The notes: generated by a model from the letters alone, not told the origin. 64,000 nucleotides of DNA from Tenericutes bacterium MZ-XQ (GCA_002838205.1 CP017950.1:186001-250000), one strand, 5' to 3'; shown: positions 38,977 through 49,331, counted from the stretch's first letter. Translations and numbers: made by a program.

Positions 38977-39375
38977 ATGGTTATGACTGATCCGATTGCG
39001 GATATGCTAACGCGTATTCGTAACGCAAATAGAATGCGTCATGAAAAAGTAGAAATGCCTGCTTCTCGTTTAAAGTCTGATATTTTATCAGTAATGAAAA
39101 AAGAAGGTTTCATCGTTGACTATACAGTAGTTAAAGATGGCGTACAAGGCAAAATTGTTGTAACTTTAAAATACACTAGTTCAAAAGAACGTGTAATTAA
39201 AGGCTTAAAAAGGATATCGAAACCAGGACTTCGTGTATATGCATCTGTAGATGAATTACCTAAAGTATTAAATGGTTTAGGGGTTGCATTAATCTCGACT
39301 TCAAAGGGTATCATGACAGATCGTGAAGCGCGTTTAGCTCAAGTTGGCGGCGAAGTGCTTGCTTACGTTTGGTAA
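38977..39375 (+). CDS. rpsH: Ribosomal protein uS8
   Basis: 16S-binding protein and, in other bacteria, the repressor of the spc operon. The 132 residues begin [17 protein letters not shown]; the first ATG at 38977 is 7 bases from AGGAGG, and the ATG at 38983 is a less well spaced alternative. Conserved [11 protein letters not shown]-like and [18 protein letters not shown] segments are seen. Length is normal. Confidence 0.97.
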   Translation: MVMTDPIADMLTRIRNANRMRHEKVEMPASRLKSDILSVMKKEGFIVDYTVVKDGVQGKIVVTLKYTSSKERVIKGLKRISKPGLRVYASVDELPKVLNGLGVALISTSKGIMTDREARLAQVGGEVLAYVW

Positions 39376-39390
39376 AATAAGGAGGAAATT

Positions 39391-39930
39391 ATGTCACGTA
39401 TAGGTAATAAAGTGATTCAAGTTCCTGCTGACGTTACTGTAACAGTTAGCCCTGAAAACTACGTCGTAGTTAAAGGTCCAAAAGGTCAACTTGAATTTCA
39501 ATTCAATCAAAATTTAACCATCAAATTGGAAGGTAGCGAATTATCAGTTACACGTCCTAATGATGAAATATTTTCAAGAAAAATCCACGGAACAACACGT
39601 GCCCTTATTCAAAATATGGTCACAGGTGTTAAAGAAGGATTTAAAAAGCAATTAGAAATCAAAGGTGTTGGTTATAGAGCACAATTACAAGGCAACACCG
39701 TTGTATTAAGCATGGGCTTTTCTCACCCAGTAGAATTAGAGATACCAGAAGGCGTTACAGTCACTATTCCTAAAAACACTGAAGTAACAATCGAAGGTGC
39801 TGACAAACAAGCTGTAGGCGAGTTTGCTGCTAAGATTAGAAGTGTTAAAAAACCAGAACCATATCTTGGAAAAGGTATTCGTTATGTTGGGGAATATGTA
39901 CCTCGTAAAGCTGGAAAGACTGCTAAGTAA
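39391..39930 (+). CDS. rplF: Ribosomal protein uL6
   Basis: 50S protein near the GTPase centre. The 179 residues start [17 protein letters not shown] and include [46 protein letters not shown], and the C-terminal signature [27 protein letters not shown]. Both duplicated domains are complete. AAGGAGGAA precedes the start. Confidence 0.98.
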   Translation: MSRIGNKVIQVPADVTVTVSPENYVVVKGPKGQLEFQFNQNLTIKLEGSELSVTRPNDEIFSRKIHGTTRALIQNMVTGVKEGFKKQLEIKGVGYRAQLQGNTVVLSMGFSHPVELEIPEGVTVTIPKNTEVTIEGADKQAVGEFAAKIRSVKKPEPYLGKGIRYVGEYVPRKAGKTAK

Positions 39931-39944
39931 GGGAGGACATCAAT

Positions 39945-40298
39945 ATGATTAAAAAAATATCTAAGAATGAATCTAGAACAAAACGTCATCTTCGTATTAG
40001 AAAAATCGTAAAAGGTACAGCTGAACGTCCAAGACTAAGTGTCTATCGTTCGAATAAAGCTGTTTACGCTCAATTAATCGATGATGTAAATCAAACGACT
40101 TTATTTAGTGCTCGCAGTCAAGAAGCAGGTCTTGCACATTCTAATTTAGAATCTGCAAAGGCAGTTGGAAAGTTAATCGCTGAAAAAGCGCTTGCCGGTG
40201 GTGTAGTTCAAGTAGTATTTGACAGAAGTGGTTATTTATACCATGGACGTATTAAAGCTCTTGCTGATGCAGCACGTGAAGCAGGCCTTAAGTTCTAA
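39945..40298 (+). CDS. rplR: Ribosomal protein uL18
   Basis: 5S rRNA-binding protein of the central protuberance. The 117 residues contain [37 protein letters not shown] and [28 protein letters not shown], both diagnostic. Length is normal. It follows rplF after 14 bases with GGGAGG upstream. Confidence 0.98.
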   Translation: MIKKISKNESRTKRHLRIRKIVKGTAERPRLSVYRSNKAVYAQLIDDVNQTTLFSARSQEAGLAHSNLESAKAVGKLIAEKALAGGVVQVVFDRSGYLYHGRIKALADAAREAGLKF

Positions 40299-40312
40299 GG
40301 AGGTAAACGTAC

Positions 40313-40822
40313 ATGGCTAGAGATAGAGTAAGACAAGAACAACAAGAAAATCAATTCGAAGAACGTGTTGTTGCAATAAACCGTGTAACCAAAGTTGTTA
40401 AAGGTGGACGTCGTTTCCGTTTTGCAGCCTTAGTTGTTATCGGTGATAAAAATGGACAAGTTGGATTTGGTACTGGTAAAGCTTCTGAAGTACCTGATGC
40501 AATTAAAAAAGCCATTGAAAGTGCTAAAACTAATTTAATGAAAGTTCCATTTGTTGGAACTACAATTCCACATGAAGTAACAGGCGTGTATGGAGCAGGT
40601 AAAGTATTCTTGAAACCAGCTTCTGCAGGTACTGGGATTATTGCCGGTGGTGCCGTTCGTGCTGTATTCGAGCTCGCTGGTATTAATGACATTTTATCAA
40701 AATCTATTGGTTCTTCAACACCAATTAACATGGTAAGAGCAACATTTGCTGGACTTAAAGAATTAAGAACAGCTGAACAAGTGGCTAAACTACGTGGCGT
40801 TGACGTATCGGAGTTGGTATAA
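40313..40822 (+). CDS. rpsE: Ribosomal protein uS5
   Basis: 30S protein of the decoding region and mRNA entry. The 169 residues show [42 protein letters not shown], the S5 N-domain, then [31 protein letters not shown]. Length is normal. The gene ends one base before rpmD, so translation of the two is close-coupled. Confidence 0.98.
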   Translation: MARDRVRQEQQENQFEERVVAINRVTKVVKGGRRFRFAALVVIGDKNGQVGFGTGKASEVPDAIKKAIESAKTNLMKVPFVGTTIPHEVTGVYGAGKVFLKPASAGTGIIAGGAVRAVFELAGINDILSKSIGSSTPINMVRATFAGLKELRTAEQVAKLRGVDVSELV

Positions 40823-40823
40823 T

Positions 40824-41003
40824 ATGAAATTAGAAATCAAATTAACAAGATCATTAATTGGTAGAAAGCCTAATCAAGTTAAAACAGCACATGCATTAGG
40901 ATTAAAAAAAGTTAATCAAGTTGTAGTTAAAGAAGCTAATGATGCAGTCGAAGGCATGATTAAAACGATTTCTCACTTGGTTTCTGTTAACGAAGTAGAG
41001 TAA
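40824..41003 (+). CDS. rpmD: Ribosomal protein uL30
   Basis: Small 50S protein of 59 residues, [34 protein letters not shown] followed by an acidic tail. The start at 40824 matches relatives in length; an upstream GTG-type start at 40794 would lie inside rpsE and is rejected. The ribosome site is weak (CGGAG), which fits coupling with rpsE. Confidence 0.97.
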   Translation: MKLEIKLTRSLIGRKPNQVKTAHALGLKKVNQVVVKEANDAVEGMIKTISHLVSVNEVE

Positions 41004-41015
41004 GGAGGTAGAACC

Positions 41016-41453
41016 ATGTTAAATGAATTAAGACCCGTAGAAGGTGCTCGAAAAAAACGTAAGCGTTTAGGTAGAGGACCAGGCAGTGGTACCGGAGGAA
41101 CTTCTGGTAAAGGTGACAAAGGTCAACTTGCTCGCTCAGGTGGTGGAGTTCGTCCAGGTTTTGAAGGGGGACAACTTCCATTCTTCCAAAGACTTCCTAA
41201 AAGAGGTTTTAAAAATGTTAACCGTAAAGAATTCGCTGTTATCAATATGTCTGATTTAAATTTATTTAATGATGGCGATGTTGTGACACCAGAAGCATTA
41301 ATCGCTAAAAATGTTTTAAAGAAACTAAAATCAGGCGTTAAAGTATTGGCGAATGGTAACTTAGAGAAAAAATTGACTGTTAAAGCTCATGCATTCTCAA
41401 AATCTGCTGAAGTAGCAATCGTCAAAGCCGGTGGAACAGTCGAGGTGATCTAA
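41016..41453 (+). CDS. rplO: Ribosomal protein uL15
   Basis: 50S assembly protein whose glycine-rich basic N-terminus threads between rRNA helices: [44 protein letters not shown]. The C-terminal domain ends with the expected [14 protein letters not shown]. At 145 residues length is normal. AAGGAGG precedes the start. Its stop lies one base before the secY start. Confidence 0.98.
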   Translation: MLNELRPVEGARKKRKRLGRGPGSGTGGTSGKGDKGQLARSGGGVRPGFEGGQLPFFQRLPKRGFKNVNRKEFAVINMSDLNLFNDGDVVTPEALIAKNVLKKLKSGVKVLANGNLEKKLTVKAHAFSKSAEVAIVKAGGTVEVI

Positions 41454-41454
41454 G

Positions 41455-42765
41455 GTGTGGTTACGTATAAAAAGAATTCTAAGTAACAAAACTGTAATGC
41501 TAAGATTAGCATTTACATTAGCAATCTTATTAGTTGTTAGAATTGGTAGTCATATCACGGTCCCACTTTTCAACACAGATGCAATTGTCGAATTTATGGC
41601 AAATAGTGGTAGTTTCGTAGCTATTTTGAATAATTTTAGTGGTCAATCACTAGAAAGATTTTCGATTCTAGCTTTAGGGATATCACCATACATTACTGCA
41701 TCAATCGCTATACAGTTATTACAAATGGTTATTCCACAATTAAAAGAGTGGAGTGAACAAGGTGAAACTGGAAAACAAAAAACAAATCAATTAACTAGAT
41801 ATTTAGCTGTTGGTTTAGCATTCCTTCAAGGATATGCATTAATCATCGGTGTATCAACTGGTCCAGGTACTGTGCTTATTCCAAGTTTAGAAGCATCAAT
41901 TACATCAAGTGGTGTAAGATATTTATTCTATATTTATATGGCATTAGTGATGGCTGGTGGTACGGCACTTATGATCTGGTTAGCTGGATTAATTACTAAA
42001 AAAGGCGTAGGTAATGGTACATCATTATTAATCGTCGCAGGTATTGTAACAAGTTTACCAACGATGTGGACAACACTTTGGACAAAATACATCACGAATG
42101 GTACATCAGGTTGGTCAATTGTTTGGTTTATTGTGATTATGTTATTATACTTTGGTATCCTATTAGGCGTCGTTTACATGCAAATTGCAACAAGAAAAAT
42201 TCCTGTACAGTATGCAAACCGTCAAGGAAAATCAGATTCTAACATTCCAATGAAGTTAAACAGTGCAGGCGTTATTCCTGTCATCTTTGCACAAACCATT
42301 ATGAGTATTCCATTAACATTTGCTAGCTTAGCTGGTGGATCAACTGGAAATACTTGGCTAAACAACATATTTAGTTCACAAAAACCAATTGGTTTTATTA
42401 TCTATGTTTTATTAATTATTGTGTTTACATTCTTCTATTCATTTATGCAAATCAACCCAGAGAAGATTGCAAACAATTTATCAAAATCAAATGCTTATGT
42501 TCCAGGTGTAAGACCAGGTCAAGATACTCAAGACTTTGTCGCTAAATTGTTATTTAAGATCACCGTTATTGGAACTACTTATTTAGTGATATTAGCTGTA
42601 TTACCAATTCTTACATCAGTGATTTTCGGATTCCAAGGTAATGAAGCTCAAGCAATCACTTTAGGTGGTACAAGCTTATTGATTATTGTCGGTGTTGCGA
42701 TTGAAACGACTCAACAAATTGAAACAGACGCTTCTCAAACAGATTATGCCGGCATCTTTAACTAA
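41455..42765 (+). CDS. secY: Protein translocase channel SecY
   Basis: Ten-helix membrane channel of the Sec translocon. The 436 residues start with GTG at 41455; AGGTGA inside the end of rplO is suitably spaced, and the next residues WLRIKRILSNK are typical. Conserved VPLFN, GISPYITASIAIQLLQMVIPQLKEW and NPEKIANNLSKSNAYVPGVRPGQDT are present. The extended gap loop FSSQKPIG fits a Gram-positive SecY. It is the usual link between the spc and alpha sections. Confidence 0.97.
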   Translation: MWLRIKRILSNKTVMLRLAFTLAILLVVRIGSHITVPLFNTDAIVEFMANSGSFVAILNNFSGQSLERFSILALGISPYITASIAIQLLQMVIPQLKEWSEQGETGKQKTNQLTRYLAVGLAFLQGYALIIGVSTGPGTVLIPSLEASITSSGVRYLFYIYMALVMAGGTALMIWLAGLITKKGVGNGTSLLIVAGIVTSLPTMWTTLWTKYITNGTSGWSIVWFIVIMLLYFGILLGVVYMQIATRKIPVQYANRQGKSDSNIPMKLNSAGVIPVIFAQTIMSIPLTFASLAGGSTGNTWLNNIFSSQKPIGFIIYVLLIIVFTFFYSFMQINPEKIANNLSKSNAYVPGVRPGQDTQDFVAKLLFKITVIGTTYLVILAVLPILTSVIFGFQGNEAQAITLGGTSLLIIVGVAIETTQQIETDASQTDYAGIFN

Positions 42766-42780
42766 GATAGGTCATCCATT

Positions 42781-43431
42781 ATGAGAATTATTATGATGGG
42801 CCCTCCTGGTGTAGGTAAGGGTACAGAGGCAGTTATTTTAGTTAAACATTTTAAAATCCCACATATTTCTACGGGTAATATTTTTAGAGAATTATTTCAC
42901 GAGGATACCGAAATCGGTAAAATCGCTAAATCTTATATTGATCGTGGTGAACTTGTACCTGATGACATAACAAATGAGATTGTTCACCAACGATTAGCTA
43001 AGGATGATGTTAAAGATGGATTCTTATTTGATGGATATCCAAGAAACATTGCTCAAGCAGAAGCTTTAGATAAAATGCTCGAAGAAAAAAATTGGAAGCT
43101 AGATGCAGTTATTAATTTCCAGGCAACTGATGAACTGATCATTGAACGCATCAGTGGACGTAGAGTATGTAAAAAGTGTGGAGCTGTTTATCACATTCAC
43201 AACAAACCTCCAAAAGCTGAAGGTGTTTGTGATCAATGTGGTGGACAACTTATTCAAAGAGACGATGACAAACAAGAAACGGTCTTAAGAAGATTAAGAA
43301 TCTATTATGATCAAACTGAACCTGTCATTGGCTATTATAAAGATTCAGGATTAATTGTGAATATTGATGGTTCACAAACCATCGAAAAGACAAATGCTGA
43401 TATTATGAAAGTATTAGGTGAGATGAATTGA
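42781..43431 (+). CDS. adk: Adenylate kinase, zinc-lid type
   Basis: Converts ATP plus AMP to two ADP. The 216 residues contain the P-loop [12 protein letters not shown] (7-18), [23 protein letters not shown], and the lid with CKKCG...CDQCGG, the four-cysteine zinc site of Gram-positive enzymes. This structural zinc is therefore kept, unlike in thymidine kinase. The position after secY is standard. It overlaps map by 4 bases and ends in TGA. Confidence 0.98.
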   Translation: MRIIMMGPPGVGKGTEAVILVKHFKIPHISTGNIFRELFHEDTEIGKIAKSYIDRGELVPDDITNEIVHQRLAKDDVKDGFLFDGYPRNIAQAEALDKMLEEKNWKLDAVINFQATDELIIERISGRRVCKKCGAVYHIHNKPPKAEGVCDQCGGQLIQRDDDKQETVLRRLRIYYDQTEPVIGYYKDSGLIVNIDGSQTIEKTNADIMKVLGEMN

Positions 43432-44186
43432 TTCAAATCAAGTCAAAACGCGAAATCGAGTTAATGCGAGAAGCTGGTCGCATCTTAGATCAAACTAGAG
43501 AAATGCTTAAAGAGCATATTAAACCAGGTGTAAGCACGCATTATCTCGATCAGCTCGCCGAAAATTATATCAAAAGTCTTGGAGCTATCCCATCGTTTAA
43601 GGGTTATCATGGCTTTCCAGGATCCATATGTGCTTCAGTAAATGAAGTTGTTGTTCACGGTATACCTTCTAAAACTAAGGTTTTAAAAGAAGGAGATATC
43701 ATTACATTAGATTTTGGTGTCAATTATAAAGGATATCATGCAGATTCAGCAACAACCTATCCAGTTGGAAAAGTTGATGACGACATCTTAAAACTCTTAG
43801 AAGTTACTGAAAAATCTTTATATATTGGACTAGAACAAGCTAAACCAGGTAATCATGTTTCTGATATATCCTATGCGATAGAAAGTTATGTGAAACCTTA
43901 TGGATATGGCATTGTTGAAGAATTCACAGGTCATGGTATTGGTAGAGAATTGCATGAAGAACCCTATGTTCCTAATTTTGGACAGCCTCATCAAGGACCA
44001 TTATTAAAACCAGGCATGACATTTTGTGTAGAACCTATGGTTAATCTAGGAACTAAACGTGTAAAAGTCTTAAAAGATAATTGGACAACCGTTACATTAG
44101 ATCGCAAGCCAAGTGCTCATTTTGAACACATGATTGTGATTACGGAAACTGGATATGACATTTTAACATCATTAAAAAAGGAGTGA
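43428..44186 (+). CDS. map: Methionine aminopeptidase type I
   Basis: Removes the N-terminal methionine from new proteins. The 252 residues start with TTG at 43428, overlapping the adk stop, with AGGTGA at 43416-43421 before it. Metal ligands are seen in [20 protein letters not shown] (two Asp), [13 protein letters not shown] (His), CVEPMVNLG (Glu) and FEHMIVIT (Glu). [10 protein letters not shown] is also typical. Length is normal. Confidence 0.97.
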   Translation: MIQIKSKREIELMREAGRILDQTREMLKEHIKPGVSTHYLDQLAENYIKSLGAIPSFKGYHGFPGSICASVNEVVVHGIPSKTKVLKEGDIITLDFGVNYKGYHADSATTYPVGKVDDDILKLLEVTEKSLYIGLEQAKPGNHVSDISYAIESYVKPYGYGIVEEFTGHGIGRELHEEPYVPNFGQPHQGPLLKPGMTFCVEPMVNLGTKRVKVLKDNWTTVTLDRKPSAHFEHMIVITETGYDILTSLKKE

Positions 44187-44190
44187 GCCT

Positions 44191-44412
44191 ATGGCAAGAG
44201 AAGATTTAATCGAAGTAGAAGCAAGAGTAATCGAAGTATTACCTAATACAAAATTTAAAGTTGAACTTATTCAAAACGGCCACATTGTGTTGGCACATGT
44301 ATCTGGTAAAATCCGCATGCATAACATACGCATTTTACCTGGTGATAAAGTAACAGTAGAATTGTCACCATACGATTTAACTCGCGGTAGAATCACATAC
44401 CGCCGTAAATAG
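44191..44412 (+). CDS. infA: Translation initiation factor IF-1
   Basis: OB-fold factor that occupies the 30S A site during initiation. The 73 residues [54 protein letters not shown]... match the family over the full length, including the basic RGRITYRRK end. It lies 4 bases after map with AAAGGAGTG upstream and before rpmJ, the usual order. Confidence 0.98.
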   Translation: MAREDLIEVEARVIEVLPNTKFKVELIQNGHIVLAHVSGKIRMHNIRILPGDKVTVELSPYDLTRGRITYRRK

Positions 44413-44423
44413 GAGGATTACTT

Positions 44424-44540
44424 ATGAAAGTAAGAGCATCAGTTAAAAAAAGAAGTGAAGACGATATTATCGTAAGACGTAAAGGTAAAGTTTACGTTAT
44501 CAATAAAAAAAATAGAAGACATAACCAAAGACAAGGTTAA
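44424..44540 (+). CDS. rpmJ: Ribosomal protein bL36, zinc-free form
   Basis: A 38-residue 50S protein starting [14 protein letters not shown] and ending NRRHNQRQG. In the usual form four residues (three Cys and one His) hold a zinc ion; here the whole protein has no cysteine: the CEKC pair region reads SEDD and the third cysteine position reads N. It is thus a C-minus bL36. AGGAGGA precedes the start. Standard location between infA and rpsM. Confidence 0.96.
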   Translation: MKVRASVKKRSEDDIIVRRKGKVYVINKKNRRHNQRQG

Positions 44541-44552
44541 TAAGGAGGAACT

Positions 44553-44918
44553 ATGGCAAGAATAGCAGGCGTTGACATTCCACGCGACAAGCGCGTCGTG
44601 GTTTCGTTGACTTATATATACGGGATTGGACATTCAACATCGAAAGAAATCCTAAAAAATGCCAACGTTAATGAAGATACTCGTGTAAAAGCATTAACAG
44701 AAGATGAGCTAAATCGCATTCGTACTGAAATTGGTAATTTCGTAGTTGAAGGTGATTTACGTAGAGAGACAACATTAAACATCAAACGTTTAATGGAAAT
44801 TGGTTCTTACAGAGGCATTCGCCATCGTAGAGGATTACCAGTTCGTGGACAAAACACTAGAAATAATGCGCGTACTAGAAAAGGTAAACCAAAGGCAATT
44901 GCTGGTAAGAAGAAATAA
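44553..44918 (+). CDS. rpsM: Ribosomal protein uS13
   Basis: 30S head protein contacting P-site tRNA and forming bridges to the 50S. The 121 residues start [26 protein letters not shown] and contain [43 protein letters not shown]. Length is normal. AAGGAGGA precedes the start. First gene of the alpha section. Confidence 0.98.
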   Translation: MARIAGVDIPRDKRVVVSLTYIYGIGHSTSKEILKNANVNEDTRVKALTEDELNRIRTEIGNFVVEGDLRRETTLNIKRLMEIGSYRGIRHRRGLPVRGQNTRNNARTRKGKPKAIAGKKK

Positions 44919-44931
44919 GGAGGAATAAATC

Positions 44932-45318
44932 ATGGCACGTAAAAGAACAACTAAACGTAAAGTTAGAAAGAATATTCCCCTTGGTGTTGCACACATTCAT
45001 ACAACTTTCAACAATACGATTGTAACAATAACAGATGTTGACGGAAATGCTATTGCTTGGAGCAGTGCAGGTGCATTAGGCTTCAAGGGTAGTAAAAAAT
45101 CAACACCATTCGCTGCACAAATGTCTGCAGAAGCTGCAGCTAAATCAGCAATGGATAATGGCATGTTAAGAGTAGAAGTTTCTGTTAAAGGACCTGGTCC
45201 TGGACGTGAAGCGGCTATTCGTTCATTGCAAGCAGCAGGGTTAGAAATTACAGCAATCAAGGATGTAACACCAGTACCACACAATGGATGTAGACCACCA
45301 AAACGTCCACGTGGATAA
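44932..45318 (+). CDS. rpsK: Ribosomal protein uS11
   Basis: 30S platform protein at the E-site mRNA exit. The 128 residues show [59 protein letters not shown] and the end [13 protein letters not shown], which agree closely with the family. Length is normal. It lies between rpsM and rpoA in the expected order. Confidence 0.98.
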   Translation: MARKRTTKRKVRKNIPLGVAHIHTTFNNTIVTITDVDGNAIAWSSAGALGFKGSKKSTPFAAQMSAEAAAKSAMDNGMLRVEVSVKGPGPGREAAIRSLQAAGLEITAIKDVTPVPHNGCRPPKRPRG

Positions 45319-45337
45319 TCTTAAGGAGGGGTAACTA

Positions 45338-46327
45338 GTGAGAGATTTAAAATTTGAAAAACCAACCGCAGTTGAAGAAATATCAAAAGATGGACATAAA
45401 GGACGTTTCGTCATTAAACCATTAGATCGTGGTTATGGTATTACTTTAGGTAATGCACTTCGTAGAGTTTTATTATCATCACTACCTGGCGCAGCAATTG
45501 TAAACATTAAAATTGATGGTGTAGAACATGAGTTCTCAACAATCGAAGGTGTATACGAAGATGTGATGGGTATTGTATTAAACTTGAAAAAAGTAATTTT
45601 CAAGGTAGACTCAACAGATCCTGAATTTGAACAAAAACTTGAATTATACATGGTCGGTGCCGGAAAGATTACAGCAGCTGATTTTAACCATGTTGATGGT
45701 GTTGAAATTGTCAATCCAGATCAAGAAATTGCTAACCTATCTGATACAGGTAGACTTTCTATGGAAGTTACTGTAAGAAGAGGTGTTGGCTATGTGAGTG
45801 CAGAACGAAATAAAGTATATAGCAGAAATGAAAAAAGCGTTATCCCAATTGACTCAATCTACACACCAGTAACTCGTGTATCTTATCATGTTGAAAAAAC
45901 ATTGAGAGATCAAGATGAGTTAGCGTTAGACATAGAAACGAATGGTGCAATTGAAGCTAAAGACGCTTTAGCTTTAGCATCAAAAATGCTTATTGACTAC
46001 TTCAATGTCATCGTAGAAATCAGTGAACAAGCTCAGGAATCTGACTTCATTTATGAACAAGAAGAAGAACCAGTTAATAAGAAACTAGAATTAACAATTG
46101 ACAAACTAGACTTATCTGTAAGACTATATAATAGTTTAAAACGTTCAGGTATTTCTACAGTTGCACAAATTGTTAGTCAAACTGAAGAAGATGTAATGAG
46201 ATTTAGATCATTAGGTAGAAAATCTTTTAAAGAATTAAAAGAAAAACTACTAGAACATGGTCTAGAATTTAAAAATTCTTCTAACAAAGAATCAAAATTT
46301 CATTTAGAAGATGAAGAGAAGGAGTAA
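45338..46327 (+). CDS. rpoA: RNA polymerase alpha subunit
   Basis: The 329 residues form an N-terminal assembly domain (RGYGITLGNALRRVLLSSLPGAA; ALDIETNGAIEAKDALALASK) and a C-terminal DNA-binding domain (LDLSVRLYNSLKRSGISTVAQI...FRSLGRKSFKELKEKLLEHGL), joined by an acidic linker. The GTG start at 45338 has AGGAGGGG upstream. Length is slightly above the usual 314, the excess lying in the tail. Standard alpha operon position before rplQ. Confidence 0.98.
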   Translation: MRDLKFEKPTAVEEISKDGHKGRFVIKPLDRGYGITLGNALRRVLLSSLPGAAIVNIKIDGVEHEFSTIEGVYEDVMGIVLNLKKVIFKVDSTDPEFEQKLELYMVGAGKITAADFNHVDGVEIVNPDQEIANLSDTGRLSMEVTVRRGVGYVSAERNKVYSRNEKSVIPIDSIYTPVTRVSYHVEKTLRDQDELALDIETNGAIEAKDALALASKMLIDYFNVIVEISEQAQESDFIYEQEEEPVNKKLELTIDKLDLSVRLYNSLKRSGISTVAQIVSQTEEDVMRFRSLGRKSFKELKEKLLEHGLEFKNSSNKESKFHLEDEEKE

Positions 46328-46330
46328 ATC

Positions 46331-46687
46331 ATGGCTTATAGTAGATTAAGACGCAATAGCGATCAAAGAAAAGCTTTATTACGTGACTTAGTAACAGACA
46401 TTATTATTAATGAAAGAATTGTTACTACAGAAGCAAAAGCAAAAGAATTAAAAAAACTTGCTGATAAAATGATTACTTTAGCTAAAGATGGTTCTCTAAG
46501 TGCAAGAAGACAAGCAGCTGAAACCGTTCGTTTTGAAGAAGTTAAAGAAGGACAAAATGCGGTTCAAAAGCTATTTTCTGAACTTGGACCAAGATACCAA
46601 GATAGAAATGGTGGCTATACAAGAATCATTAAAACAGTACCTAGACGTGGCGATGCTGCGCCTATGGCAATTATTGAATTTGTATAA
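46331..46687 (+). CDS. rplQ: Ribosomal protein bL17
   Basis: 50S protein and last gene of the superoperon. The 118 residues contain [47 protein letters not shown] and end [26 protein letters not shown]. It starts 3 bases after rpoA with GAGAAGGAG upstream. A strong terminator follows. In many Firmicutes ecfA1 comes next, but here that cluster lies about 10.5 kb further on. Confidence 0.98.
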   Translation: MAYSRLRRNSDQRKALLRDLVTDIIINERIVTTEAKAKELKKLADKMITLAKDGSLSARRQAAETVRFEEVKEGQNAVQKLFSELGPRYQDRNGGYTRIIKTVPRRGDAAPMAIIEFV

Positions 46688-46693
46688 AAATCA

Positions 46694-46718
46694 AACAAGC
46701 TTCGGCTTGTTTTTTTTC
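46694..46718 (+). terminator. Terminator of the ribosomal superoperon
   Basis: AACAAGC (46694-46700) and GCTTGTT (46705-46711) with a stable TTCG tetraloop, then a run of T. One of the clearest terminators in the window. Confidence 0.95.
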
Positions 46719-46733
46719 TAGTATTAAATTTAC

Positions 46734-46762
46734 TTGTTATTTTTAAAAAAGTTTAATACAAT
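46734..46762 (+). promoter_or_regulatory. Promoter of the EndoI lipoprotein gene
   Basis: TTGTTA (46734-46739), 17-base spacer, TACAAT (46757-46762), 35 bases before the start at 46798. Confidence 0.7.
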
Positions 46763-46797
46763 AGATATGCAAGATGAAAAAAGGGAGTAATAAACAC

Positions 46798-48315
46798 ATG
46801 AAGAAAATATTATGGATAGCAACAATTCTACTTAGTATAGTCACACTTATGGGTTGTGAAGAAACTCGTGAGTTGCCGACACATAGTGCTCAAGAGATCA
46901 TAAATGCACTAGAAATTGAATATCAAGAGGGAGACTCAAAAGACAGTGTAACAGGAAGTATGGTTTTTCCTCTAACATCATCGCTAGATCAAAAGATAAA
47001 AATATCTTGGATGAGTGATCAACCATCAATCATCGACAATTTTGGTACAGTTAATAGACCAGATGTAGATACTCTAGTAAATGTATCCTACACAGTTGAT
47101 AACTACGGTACTAAATTTTCAGGACTTATAACATTTAATGTCTTAGCTGAAGAAGACGATGAACCTATAGAAGTTATCAAATCATATACCATTAATTATT
47201 ATTTTGAAAACATATATGACGAAGATTTTACGTTAGTTGAATCAGAATCATATGAAGGTGTTGTTGGGGCATATGTTTATATCAATCCAGAAAAAGAAGA
47301 TGGATTTGATATCAGTAATGAACAAAGCGTAACAACAGGAACGGTAAAAGAAGATGGATCAACAGAATTATCTATTTACTACTTAAGAAAAACATATACA
47401 GTTACACTTTATGATGGTGTAGATATACTTGATACCGTGACTGTTAAACACGGTCATGTGCTATCTTTGGAAGATCCTTTAAAAGAAGATTACATTTTTT
47501 TAGAATGGCTAGTTTATCAAACAACTCAAAAATTTGACTTTTCAACACCAATTACATCTAATCTAAGACTTAGCGCAGTTTTTAAAGCCTTAGATGATGA
47601 TTATACATATGAAGGGTATTACGCTGGTGCTGATGGTTTAGAAGGACAAAATTTAGTGTTGTTTTTGAATGAGTTACTTAATAATACCTATCAGGGCGTG
47701 GATTATGGTGATGCACGCTATATGCTAGATGACACCGATAAAGATCCAAATCAACCAGGCAATCTCATTCTTGTTTATTTAGGAACAAGCGTTTCTGGTG
47801 CTTGGGATTTTGGTAATACTTGGAATCGTGAACATGTATGGCCACGGTCTTTTCTTGGTGTAAGTGCAGATAATTCAACAGTGAACGCTGCTTCTGATTT
47901 ACACAATCTAAAGCCTAGTGATCCTAGTGAAAATTCATCTAGAAGCAACAAATACTATGGCAATACTACAAATAGCCAAACTTATGAGCCTAGAGATGCT
48001 GTAAAAGGTGACATAGCACGTATTTTGTTTTACATGGATGTTATGTACGATGAGTTAAGCTTAATTTCAGCAAACGAAGGAAATACATATGAGATGGGTA
48101 ATTTAGATATTCTCCTAGAATGGCATGTTCTTGATCCTGTAGATGACTTTGAAATATATAGAAATGATATGATTTATGGATATCAATATAATAGAAATCC
48201 TTTTATAGATCATCCAGAGTTTGTTGATAAAGTATATGGAAGTACGAGTTCTGTTTCAATGATTGATGTCAGCAAAGTATTTGGAAGCATGATTGAAACA
48301 ATTTATATTGTATAA
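46798..48315 (+). CDS. Secreted endonuclease I family lipoprotein
   Basis: A 505-residue surface nuclease. The ATG at 46798 follows AAGGGAG and opens directly into a lipoprotein signal ending LMGC. Order: an Ig-like region (about 30-130, with IKISWMSDQPSIIDNFGTV), a MucBP-like region (about 135-205), a Listeria-Bacteroides type repeat (YTVTLYDGVDILDTVTVKHG...FLEW...DFSTPITSNLRLSAVF), then an endonuclease I domain with TWNREHVWPRSFL and SDLHNLKPSD. The HVWPRS histidine is the catalytic-site signature. It probably degrades external nucleic acid for nucleotide uptake. It could also act as a virulence or competition factor. Monocistronic or joined to the next gene. Confidence 0.88.
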   Translation: MKKILWIATILLSIVTLMGCEETRELPTHSAQEIINALEIEYQEGDSKDSVTGSMVFPLTSSLDQKIKISWMSDQPSIIDNFGTVNRPDVDTLVNVSYTVDNYGTKFSGLITFNVLAEEDDEPIEVIKSYTINYYFENIYDEDFTLVESESYEGVVGAYVYINPEKEDGFDISNEQSVTTGTVKEDGSTELSIYYLRKTYTVTLYDGVDILDTVTVKHGHVLSLEDPLKEDYIFLEWLVYQTTQKFDFSTPITSNLRLSAVFKALDDDYTYEGYYAGADGLEGQNLVLFLNELLNNTYQGVDYGDARYMLDDTDKDPNQPGNLILVYLGTSVSGAWDFGNTWNREHVWPRSFLGVSADNSTVNAASDLHNLKPSDPSENSSRSNKYYGNTTNSQTYEPRDAVKGDIARILFYMDVMYDELSLISANEGNTYEMGNLDILLEWHVLDPVDDFEIYRNDMIYGYQYNRNPFIDHPEFVDKVYGSTSSVSMIDVSKVFGSMIETIYIV

Positions 48316-48347
48316 TACCTATAGAGACAATTTAGGAGTGAAAGCAT

Positions 48348-49331
48348 ATGAGATTTAGAACATTTGGAAAAACGGGGATTAAAGTATCAGAAATTTCACT
48401 TGGTACATGGCAATTAGGTTCAAAATGGGGAGATCCATTTAATGAAGAAGTTGCTATAAAAACTTTGGATGCAGCAATTAAGACAGATATCAATTTATTC
48501 GATACAGCCGACGTATATCAAGGTGGTATGAGCGAAAAAGTCATTGGAAAATACATTAAAAACTTAGAGCAAAAACCTTTTGTAATTACAAAAATAGGTA
48601 GACGATTAGAAAAACACACAAAACAAGGATATTCAGAGAAAAATATTAGAAATTTCATTGACGATAGTAGAACTAACTTAAATGTTAAAACTCTAGATAT
48701 GGTTTTTCTCCACTGCCCACCTACTGATGTCTATTATATGCCAGATGTTTTTAAGCTCTTAGATCAATTGAAGCTAGAAGGTAAAATTAAGCATTATGGA
48801 GTAAGTGTTGAGCGTGTTGAAGAAGGCTTAAAAGCAATGGACTATGAAGGTGTAGATGCTATTGAGATTATTTTCAATATGTTTAGATTAAGACCAACTG
48901 AATATTTTTTCAATAAAGCACAAGAGAAAAAGGTCGGAGTCATCGTAAGAGTTCCTCTTGCTAGTGGGCTTTTAACAGGAAAGTTTCATAGGCAATCAAC
49001 ATTTGAAAAAGATGATCATAGAGCATTTAATAGAAATGGTGAAGCTTTTGACAAAGGAGAAACGTTTTCTGGTGTGGATTATGAAAATGGCTTAGATGCT
49101 GTAGAAGCACTGAAAAAACTTTTTCAGACACAAAACTTGACTGCGATTGCTCTTAGATGGATACTTATGTTTGATGCGGTGTCTACTGTTATTCCTGGAG
49201 CAAGCAAACCTGAATATGTCTATGAAAATGTGAATGCAACATTGTTACCACCACTTACAAAAGAGCAAATGAAAGCTGTCGAAGATATTTATGAGAAGTA
49301 TATAAAAGATCCAGTACATTATATTTGGTAA
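48348..49331 (+). CDS. Aldo/keto reductase
   Basis: NAD(P)H-dependent carbonyl reductase of the AKR superfamily, TIM barrel. The 327 residues start MRFRTFGKTGIKVSEISLGTWQLG and carry the tetrad region NLFDTADVYQGGMSEKVIG (Asp, Tyr), FVITKIGRR (Lys) and MVFLHCPP (His), with the cofactor end VSTVIPGASKPEYV. Substrate unknown. TAGGAGTG precedes the start. It ends at a terminator shared with the opposing gene. Confidence 0.93.
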   Translation: MRFRTFGKTGIKVSEISLGTWQLGSKWGDPFNEEVAIKTLDAAIKTDINLFDTADVYQGGMSEKVIGKYIKNLEQKPFVITKIGRRLEKHTKQGYSEKNIRNFIDDSRTNLNVKTLDMVFLHCPPTDVYYMPDVFKLLDQLKLEGKIKHYGVSVERVEEGLKAMDYEGVDAIEIIFNMFRLRPTEYFFNKAQEKKVGVIVRVPLASGLLTGKFHRQSTFEKDDHRAFNRNGEAFDKGETFSGVDYENGLDAVEALKKLFQTQNLTAIALRWILMFDAVSTVIPGASKPEYVYENVNATLLPPLTKEQMKAVEDIYEKYIKDPVHYIW

